From: Desulfobacteraceae bacterium
GTDB lineage: Bacteria; Desulfobacterota; Desulfobacteria; Desulfobacterales; Desulfobacteraceae
Assembly (NCBI GenBank): GCA_024226935.1
Contig: JAAELK010000148.1
Span: 1 to 42,396 of the forward strand
Length of the DNA stretch: 42,396 nucleotides
Direction: 5' to 3'
The notes under the pieces: model-generated
Seen by the model: only the letters and a program-made list of their open reading frames with translations
Told to the model about the DNA's origin: nothing
Database searches by the model: none
Shown here: in pieces, positions 36,248 through 42,396 of the stretch
How the letters are laid out: each line of letters starts with the position of its first letter
How positions within the stretch are numbered: the stretch's first letter is position 1
Made by a program: the position numbers and the translations under genes

Positions 36248-38541
36248 TAAGTCACCCCCGCTGCTATTTGTGTTATTGTTAAAGGCAACGGGCTGTCTTG
36301 TGTCACCTTTATTTTTACTTCATTTACATCTGCTGTTCCAGCTGAAGCCATTACATATCCGGTAAACAAAGGGCTTGCTGTGTCATATGGTGTTGATGTA
36401 CTTCTTTCCGCCGTGCTGTATTGCCTCCAACCAGTTGAGCCAGTTGTTAAAACTGAAATATTCGGAAGAGTTGACTGATAAACCTTTATAAAGACTTTGC
36501 TTAATTTCTTTTCATCACCGACAGTGGATATCTCTGACATATCTAACGTTTCAATTTCTGAATTATAAGCAAAACCAAATGTGCATTTTACAACTAATCT
36601 GCTTAAAGTTAGAACTCCTGAACCGGAGACTGTAACTTCGCCTAAAACCATCCCATCGCCAAGGGTTTGAACTGTTTCATTAAGCAACCACGTTGCCCCT
36701 GTAATTGTATTAAAACTTTCTTGACATGTTCCGGTTGTAAATGTTCCAAAAGCTGTGGTGTCAATTGCAACATCTGTTTCTACATCTATAAGGGTAAATG
36801 TGTTTGTTGCTGCGTTATCAACTTTGTAATCCTTATTGTTTATTTCTGTCATTCCGGTGGTGTCACTGGTGTAGAATCTAACATGTTCATCGTCTGAAAA
36901 ACCATGCCCTGCGACAGTAACAACTCCTGGACTTGCATTTGTTATTCCAGTTACTGTCTGTACATCTGTTTCATGGACTGATCCTGAATCGAGATAAAAT
37001 GAATTAATTGCAGTTGTGTCAAGTTCAAGAGTTTCCATTCTTTCAACATATCTTGCCGTTGCCCCGTTTATGGTTCTGTTAACAATACACCATACCTCTG
37101 AACCTTCAGGGCCGGGCAATGTTGCCACAGATTCAAAAGTCCCATCAGTTTCATGGATATGCCACCCTGCTGTGCTGTGTTGTTTATTGTATGATAATCC
37201 TAAAAGCTTACCATCAGACCTCACGCACCAAATAATCTGGAAAGGTGAGGTTTGGACAGCAATATCTACAATTGTATAATTTTCAGTTAAATGTTCTGCC
37301 AAAACTGACAAATCCATTTCAGTGTAACCGTCTGAATTTAATGTGTAAGCATATTCACTTAGAACTCTTGAGAATCTATCCAGAAATAAAACAGCATTTC
37401 CAGCACTGACAGGTGAAACATTGCTCACACCAACTTTTGTTTGTAGGTGAGTTGATACGCTTGCCGGGCCTATTAGTTCTGAGTTCTGCCCTGACATTAC
37501 ATGAACACCGTCTTTTGTGCCTATTATGAGTTTTTCAAGAGGTACAATCCATTCAATTGCATTCCCTGTATTTGCAGATATTGCCCATGTTGCTGAGTCT
37601 AAAGAAGATATATAAGAAGCCCCTTGAATGAAATCAAAATAATTCCCGTCCCCACCTTCTGAAAACCATAACATTTGTGGATAAGTCACTGTCCCTGCGA
37701 ACGTTAATTTATCATCATAAAATGTGCAGTCAGTTGGGTAGCCATCTGTACCATTCCATAAAGGTTGTTCTTCAAGAAATGTTGTGCCGTTATATAAAAG
37801 TTTTTCTTCATAGTCTGTTGCACTGGATGTATCAATCGCCGTTGTTAATCCCACCTCTTTGTACAGTTCAGCTGTAAAAGGAGTTGATCCCGAAGGGTTT
37901 TTTACATAAAAATCACGGTCATTTAAAATAGATTCTCCACCAGCTGCCGCTGCTAATCCGGCAACACCATCAATTCTTATTTTATCTGCTGCTAATAATC
38001 CTGGGTCTTCATCAAAAGTAATTACACAAGGGCTTGCTTTTGTGCCATTTGTGATTTTTACTGTTTTCACAACAGGCCTGTCAAATGTTATCGGGCCTAT
38101 TGTCCATGCCGTATCTGATGACCTTGTTAGAACTTGTGGTGCATGGTCTGGGTGCGCCAAAATCATTAAATCTGCATTTTGACAGTATTTTACATCGAAT
38201 ATTTCTGTTTCATCATAAGGAGAAACAACATCAACAGGCACACCAGGAGATGCTTCAATAACTCCGGTTTCTTTATAAACCCTAATATTTTCATCGCCAA
38301 ACTCTAAAATGTAAGCTTGCTCTTTGCTGTATTCAAACTTGATTAGTCGGGAATTTTTTGAAGAATCTTCTGTTTCCCAAATATACTCAAACCCTGGCCT
38401 TTTAATCACAGGCCCATGCGGAAGAACAACCATATTATTACAAGAGGCTAACCCTTGATGATACTTGTCAAGGTCTGCCCTTCCAGAAAGTCGGGGAGCA
38501 ATTTCGCCCGCGGTAAAAGCTGTTTGTGTTAACTTGGTCAT
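36247..38541 (-). CDS. Tail nozzle protein (gp12-like)
   Basis: This encodes 764 residues. The N-terminus is diagnostic: QTAFTAGEIAPRLSGRADLD, KYHQGLASCNNMVVLPHGPV and IKRPGFEYI, the standard start of the podovirus nozzle/tail-tubular-B type protein. The rest is beta-rich (propeller-like), with LWFSEGGDGNYFDFIQGASY and an Ig-like insert near TVTGITNASPGVVTVAGHGF. It forms the distal tail tube through which DNA leaves. Its ATG overlaps the adaptor stop by 4 bp. Confidence 0.8.
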   Translation of the reverse strand: MTKLTQTAFTAGEIAPRLSGRADLDKYHQGLASCNNMVVLPHGPVIKRPGFEYIWETEDSSKNSRLIKFEYSKEQAYILEFGDENIRVYKETGVIEASPGVPVDVVSPYDETEIFDVKYCQNADLMILAHPDHAPQVLTRSSDTAWTIGPITFDRPVVKTVKITNGTKASPCVITFDEDPGLLAADKIRIDGVAGLAAAAGGESILNDRDFYVKNPSGSTPFTAELYKEVGLTTAIDTSSATDYEEKLLYNGTTFLEEQPLWNGTDGYPTDCTFYDDKLTFAGTVTYPQMLWFSEGGDGNYFDFIQGASYISSLDSATWAISANTGNAIEWIVPLEKLIIGTKDGVHVMSGQNSELIGPASVSTHLQTKVGVSNVSPVSAGNAVLFLDRFSRVLSEYAYTLNSDGYTEMDLSVLAEHLTENYTIVDIAVQTSPFQIIWCVRSDGKLLGLSYNKQHSTAGWHIHETDGTFESVATLPGPEGSEVWCIVNRTINGATARYVERMETLELDTTAINSFYLDSGSVHETDVQTVTGITNASPGVVTVAGHGFSDDEHVRFYTSDTTGMTEINNKDYKVDNAATNTFTLIDVETDVAIDTTAFGTFTTGTCQESFNTITGATWLLNETVQTLGDGMVLGEVTVSGSGVLTLSRLVVKCTFGFAYNSEIETLDMSEISTVGDEKKLSKVFIKVYQSTLPNISVLTTGSTGWRQYSTAERSTSTPYDTASPLFTGYVMASAGTADVNEVKIKVTQDSPLPLTITQIAAGVT

Positions 38542-39101
38542 GATCTTGAGTCCAATATTGTTGTGTCGTCATCCGGTGTCTGTTTTGTTTCGCTTGCGTC
38601 TATATCTATAACGGACTTTAGCAATAAGTTGTATTTATTGTCAAACACCGTCATTAATTCTTTTTTCCCGGTCATTGTGAAGACAATTGCCGTTGCAATC
38701 CGGGCCGCTAACAATGTGACAAATGTAGAATCAAACTGAACCGGATCAGTCACAAGCTGAACGTATAATATTTGAGCATTTTCCGTGTCTGTTTCAAGCG
38801 AACTGCTGTTAATAACAAACTGATCTGTTTCTACTTCCAGCCTTACAACTTTCATACAGTCCCCAGGGAGAGTGTACGAATATGTATACCCAAACAAAGG
38901 GGCTGAACTTTCAAGAGGCAATGTCGCCTTTGCTAATGCAAAATTCCACGGATAAAGTCTAAGCAGCTCTTCTACCAAGGTGTCGTATACAGAATTACAA
39001 GCAACTGCTCCTTTGCTGTCACTATCAGTAAGAGACTGAATTGTGTCAACTCCGATATTAACCAGTGCCAAATTACATATTTTTACTTTTGATGTTGCCA
39101 T
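38538..39101 (-). CDS. Tail adaptor protein (gp11-like, tail tubular protein A)
   Basis: This encodes 187 residues, with ATG at 39101 after AAAGGAG. The pattern KVKICNLALVNIGVDTIQSL, DSDSKGAVACNSVYDTLVEE and LLRLYPWNFALAKATL matches the T7 gp11-like adaptor family, which docks a dodecamer under the portal and holds nozzle and fibres. The length fits. It is followed by the nozzle and preceded by the long fibre gene, the usual order. Confidence 0.85.
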   Translation of the reverse strand: MATSKVKICNLALVNIGVDTIQSLTDSDSKGAVACNSVYDTLVEELLRLYPWNFALAKATLPLESSAPLFGYTYSYTLPGDCMKVVRLEVETDQFVINSSSLETDTENAQILYVQLVTDPVQFDSTFVTLLAARIATAIVFTMTGKKELMTVFDNKYNLLLKSVIDIDASETKQTPDDDTTILDSRS

Positions 39102-39110
39102 TTTGCTCCT

Positions 39111-42100
39111 TTAGTCAAACTCCCCATTAAATCCTGATATTGTCATCTCACTTTGACTTGTACTTGCTACTCTTGCCTCAATCTGGAATTCGTCTCCTGG
39201 TTGTAAAAATCCTGAGGCTTTAACAGGAAATGATGAGACACCAGTACTTATTGTATGCGCTTTTATTACACTATCAAAAGAACCTGTCCCAGAGGTCAAG
39301 TTTATCCTAAAATCATATGCTTTGTCCGAACCAGTTTTTACACCTGTGAGATTTGCTTCAAATACTCCCATTAATGGTGCTAATGTTGTAATCTTAAAAG
39401 TATTATCCCCTATGTATTTAAAACGACTTGTCTCTAAACCTTCAACAACAGTACCAAGTTCTACAGTGTACCATGTATTTGCTAATGAAAATGTAGTAGT
39501 GGTGCTGTTGGTGTTCACATATGCAAATAATGTATTATGGCTGTCCTCTTCATCTCCGTTGCCATTAGCATTTATATATTTGCTGTCTTGCGTTAAAGAT
39601 CCTGTGTTCCACGTGCCTGTTTCTGTTGCTTGCCATGTTTTGCCTTCTGGGATATTTACTTGAACAGTATTGGTTTGTTTGTTATAGACATATGACCCAC
39701 CGTCATAGTCAGCGCTTCCGTCTGTATCTATAAGTATTGTGTTTCCATCTACAAGGCTTGTTCCTGTATCAGTTAGGGTTATAGAGTTACTTAAAAAGCT
39801 ACCTGTATCCGCACCATTGTAACTTATTGCATCTATTTCAAAATAACCACTCCCTACATTGCTTATAGTATAAGTTCCATTTGTATAATTCGAGAATGTT
39901 GATAAAACAACTACTTGATATTGATATACAGTAGAACCAGTGTAATTGAACCTTGCTATAGTCCCAGATGGATTAGTAACACTCGTTACGGATGTCGCCC
40001 CAATAGAAGCATCTGCAACGGCTGTATATGTTCCAGTTGTTCCCGGTGTAAAATAATCACCCGTTCCGGTATTGTGGGATTGGTTGACAGATATAGCACT
40101 TTGTATTGTAGGTGAAATATCAATACAGCTCCCACTTGCTCCTGTCGAAAATACCGCTGAAGTTATCGCAGAAGGATTTGACAATGCACCTTCTATTTTT
40201 ATTGATGATGATGTGCTGCTTGAATTTTGTTTAAAATTTACTTGGTCTATAACTGCGATTTCAAGATTTGTTAATGTAAGCCCTCCGTCATAGTCTATAA
40301 AATCTGACCTTCTTGCTACAAACCTACCATTACCAGTACGTGCATCAACAGCTTCACCTGCTAAGGTTCCTAATGTTTGACTCGTTCCTAAGCAAATTAT
40401 ACTTACAAAATCAATCCCAACTGTTCCATTGACATCAAAACATTTCGCCCCTGTCCCGGTCATTCCTATTGAAGCATCTATTATCCTTAACCCAGCATTA
40501 GAAGATCCTGTGATAAATGTTCCTGTTCCTGTGTATAATAGATAAGTGTTAAACCCATATTCAGACATTTTTAGAATAGTTGTAGAATCATCTGGTATAA
40601 CCAATCTGTCAGAAAAAACGATTATATTATGGAATACATACATTTTTGCTTCAAGTGTAATCACTCCAGCCACAGCAGTCGGTAAATCTGTTAAAGAGAA
40701 TACATCAACAGCATAAGCAGGATCAAGCCCTGCTATATTCCGGCTCTCACCTGAAGTATTTACAATCTTAGCTGCATTTGACGTGATAACAGATTCGCCT
40801 CCTGATCTTAAATATGATACTTTAATTTCATCATCGGTAAGGACTCTATCATACACCCTTACAAAATCTATATTCCCGTCATAATAGTCAGATGAGCCTC
40901 CACGACTTCCTATATATGGAGTAGTTCCCGAGGCGGTATTAATGGTTATGGCATCGTTTGTAATTACTTTTACACCATTGACCCACATATTAACCTGAGT
41001 TCCGTTATATGTAGCTTGGATTAAAAACCAATCGCCTTCTGATAGAATATTCCCGGTATCAGAAGAATCGTCATTGGTGAATATTCTTAATGCAGCGTCT
41101 ATTTGCTCTAATGAAAAAACATCGTCACCTGTTTCAGTGCCGTATCTAAATATAACCCCTGATTGAAGTGTTATATCATCAATTTTAACATAAGCCTCAA
41201 TTGTTCTTACGTTTGCACCTGTTGGTAATCCTGTGGAGTTTGAAAGAGTAAAATAATCAGCAGTTCCATTTAATACAGCACCACTTCCAAATGCTCCACC
41301 TGTTGAGGTAACTAACCCGGCACTTGTACCAGTTGCATTATTGACCAGTGGGCCTTTATCATATTGTGTTGTTATTCCTACCTGTGAGAAATCTATACTT
41401 AATACCTGACCGTCTTGACTTCCGTATACTTCACTTGACACTACATTATCAGCGTAAGCAGTTGTTGCAACTTTAGTGCTATTATCGTCTGTACTCTGAG
41501 TTGTTGCTGTTACTCCGTCATTTAGAACTCCGTCGTAAGATCCGGCGGTTATATTTCCATTTGTAGAAATGGCTTTTCCTGTAGATGCTTGATCAATTAC
41601 TAATCCAGTTGTTCCAGTTGATAAAACGTTAGAGTTTTGAATATGTACTAATTTTCTAATATTTGTATCTGCTGAACTTGATGCAAAATGAGCAACAGCC
41701 CCATAAGTTAAATCATTACAATCAACTCTTACTCCCGGTTGCGTTGTATTGCTCGAAGAACCAAGAAGAACTGTTCCATTTGAATCTCCAAGGTTAATAT
41801 CAATTGCGCTTGTTGAGTCTCCTGTGCCTGAATGCCTTATTTCTATAAGATTCCTGAGTATATCACTGCTACTTAAAGAATTTATTGAAATAGCAGTGCC
41901 AGCAGTTAGAGAATCACCAGTAATCGCAAGAATATCCCCTTCTGTTTCGCTTGAATCTAATATACCGTTATTAGCTTTTAATATAGTGGCTTGCGCTGTT
42001 CCGTTTACATCTAACTTTTCAGTAGGGACTTTTCCTATCCCCATGTCTCCATCATTCTGTATGGTTATTAAATCAGTACCCGCATTACTAACAAATTTTA

Positions 42101-42396
42101 TCTTTCCTGCACCGCTTGTCTGTTGAATATTAAAATCACCGCCAGAAGCAGGAACACCCGTTAAATAAACATCTGGTGAAGTCCAATCTCCAATTTTAAA
42201 ATCGCCTCTAACGTCTAATTTTGCTTGAGGGTCATCTGTACCGATTCCAACTTGACCAGCACTATTATTAGTCTGTAATGATAAAACTTTAGCATCTATA
42301 TAAAAATCATTAGCATATCCCCAGGTAGTCATTCTTGCGAATGCATCTGCTGGTGTTGCGTCGTAAGTCCATTCTAAAACTAAATTATTATTGGTC
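39111..42396 (-). CDS. Tail fibre / receptor-binding protein, C-terminal part with LamG-like domain
   Basis: This is the continuation of the frame at 1..1994; the apparent start at 42332 is an internal Met (residue 640 of about 1,712). Seen in order: fibre words QVGIGTDDPQAKLDVRGDF and GIGKVPTEKLDVNGTA (full-length residues about 665-755); TTQSTDDNSTKVATTAYADN, a second copy of a phrase in the N-terminal half; a LamG/concanavalin-like domain at about 944-1149 (SIDFSQ, TIEAYVKID, W..IQATYNGTQVNMWVNGV, FVRVYDRVLTDDEI); then long Ser/Thr/Gly-rich beta-helix-like repeats to the C-terminus. LamG domains bind carbohydrates or proteins, so surface-sugar recognition is plausible. It stops 10 bp before the adaptor gene. 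Confidence 0.8.
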   Translation of the reverse strand, partial: TNNNLVLEWTYDATPADAFARMTTWGYANDFYIDAKVLSLQTNNSAGQVGIGTDDPQAKLDVRGDFKIGDWTSPDVYLTGVPASGGDFNIQQTSGAGKIKFVSNAGTDLITIQNDGDMGIGKVPTEKLDVNGTAQATILKANNGILDSSETEGDILAITGDSLTAGTAISINSLSSSDILRNLIEIRHSGTGDSTSAIDINLGDSNGTVLLGSSSNTTQPGVRVDCNDLTYGAVAHFASSSADTNIRKLVHIQNSNVLSTGTTGLVIDQASTGKAISTNGNITAGSYDGVLNDGVTATTQSTDDNSTKVATTAYADNVVSSEVYGSQDGQVLSIDFSQVGITTQYDKGPLVNNATGTSAGLVTSTGGAFGSGAVLNGTADYFTLSNSTGLPTGANVRTIEAYVKIDDITLQSGVIFRYGTETGDDVFSLEQIDAALRIFTNDDSSDTGNILSEGDWFLIQATYNGTQVNMWVNGVKVITNDAITINTASGTTPYIGSRGGSSDYYDGNIDFVRVYDRVLTDDEIKVSYLRSGGESVITSNAAKIVNTSGESRNIAGLDPAYAVDVFSLTDLPTAVAGVITLEAKMYVFHNIIVFSDRLVIPDDSTTILKMSEYGFNTYLLYTGTGTFITGSSNAGLRIIDASIGMTGTGAKCFDVNGTVGIDFVSIICLGTSQTLGTLAGEAVDARTGNGRFVARRSDFIDYDGGLTLTNLEIAVIDQVNFKQNSSSTSSSIKIEGALSNPSAITSAVFSTGASGSCIDISPTIQSAISVNQSHNTGTGDYFTPGTTGTYTAVADASIGATSVTSVTNPSGTIARFNYTGSTVYQYQVVVLSTFSNYTNGTYTISNVGSGYFEIDAISYNGADTGSFLSNSITLTDTGTSLVDGNTILIDTDGSADYDGGSYVYNKQTNTVQVNIPEGKTWQATETGTWNTGSLTQDSKYINANGNGDEEDSHNTLFAYVNTNSTTTTFSLANTWYTVELGTVVEGLETSRFKYIGDNTFKITTLAPLMGVFEANLTGVKTGSDKAYDFRINLTSGTGSFDSVIKAHTISTGVSSFPVKASGFLQPGDEFQIEARVASTSQSEMTISGFNGEFD
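42256..42396. repeat. Right copy of terminal direct repeat (contig overlap)
   Basis: This duplicates bases 1-141 with one mismatch at 42257. The fibre frame passes through it in phase with both ends, supporting circular closure. Confidence 0.9.

Noticed and set aside
41749-42126. Plus-strand frame of 125 codons opposite the fibre
   Set aside because: Antisense shadow of the Thr/Ser/Gly-rich fibre; no start signal and no promoter.
39111-42332. Complete fibre gene starting at ATG 42332
   Set aside because: The frame is open upstream to the window edge and continues in phase at 141..1 up to a well-placed ATG at 1994; 42332 is an internal Met.
1-42396. Diversity-generating retroelement, as in BPP-1
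   Set aside because: The head genes resemble BPP-1, but no reverse transcriptase frame and no template/variable repeat pair is visible.
1-42396. CRISPR arrays, tRNA genes, insertion sequences
   Set aside because: No regularly spaced direct repeats, no cloverleaf-like genes and no transposase frames were seen by eye; the only short repeats are the leader modules and hairpins described.

Overview
The window is a complete or near-complete genome of an AT-rich, uncultured short-tailed phage (podovirus). The structural genes resemble the BPP-1/epsilon15 group with T7-like tail parts: a terminase pair, a head-to-tail connecting portal, a scaffold, a BPP-1-type major capsid protein with a Bbp16-type cement protein, a gp11-like adaptor, a nozzle, and three or four ejection proteins. 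The first 141 bases recur at the right end (one mismatch), so the contig closes to a circle of about 42,255 bp. The closure runs through one tail-fibre gene, which is split between the two window ends: residues 1-664 lie at 1..1994 and the rest at 39111..42396. Sigma70-like promoters and strong Shine-Dalgarno sites indicate a bacterial host, but the host itself cannot be named from the sequence.

Layout. Almost everything is transcribed leftward (minus strand). Going leftward from the divergent promoter at 25.1 kb: 25.07-18.26 kb is the early/replication region (DUF262 protein, small proteins, a winged-helix regulator, a replication-initiation-like protein, a Toprim primase-helicase, a RuvC-like resolvase, a DUF5675 protein and an LLH-type holin). 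It ends at a rho-independent terminator (18160..18192). A strong promoter at 18112..18140 then starts a 4.5-kb block of small accessory genes (13.55-18.02 kb), rich in Cys-pair zinc-ribbon proteins and including an XRE regulator, an ASCH protein and an HNH nuclease. Promoters at 13.3 and 12.1 kb follow, the first serving small proteins that include an Arc-like repressor, the second a lipoprotein and then the terminase, head and tail genes. The late genes run through the left end of the window and re-enter at the right end down to 27625.

The only rightward operon (25203..27574) encodes a Rha-type regulator, two small proteins, an ERF single-strand annealing protein and a lambda/YqaJ-type exonuclease. 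ERF plus exonuclease form a two-component recombination module. The rightward and leftward transcripts meet at a bidirectional terminator at 27588..27623. Its hairpin is a near copy of a hairpin lying inside the exonuclease gene about 140 bp upstream.

Many genes are shorter than 60 codons and were read directly from the sequence through their ribosome-binding sites and ATGA/TAATG junctions. I see no integrase, no tRNA, no CRISPR array, no reverse transcriptase and no classical endolysin.
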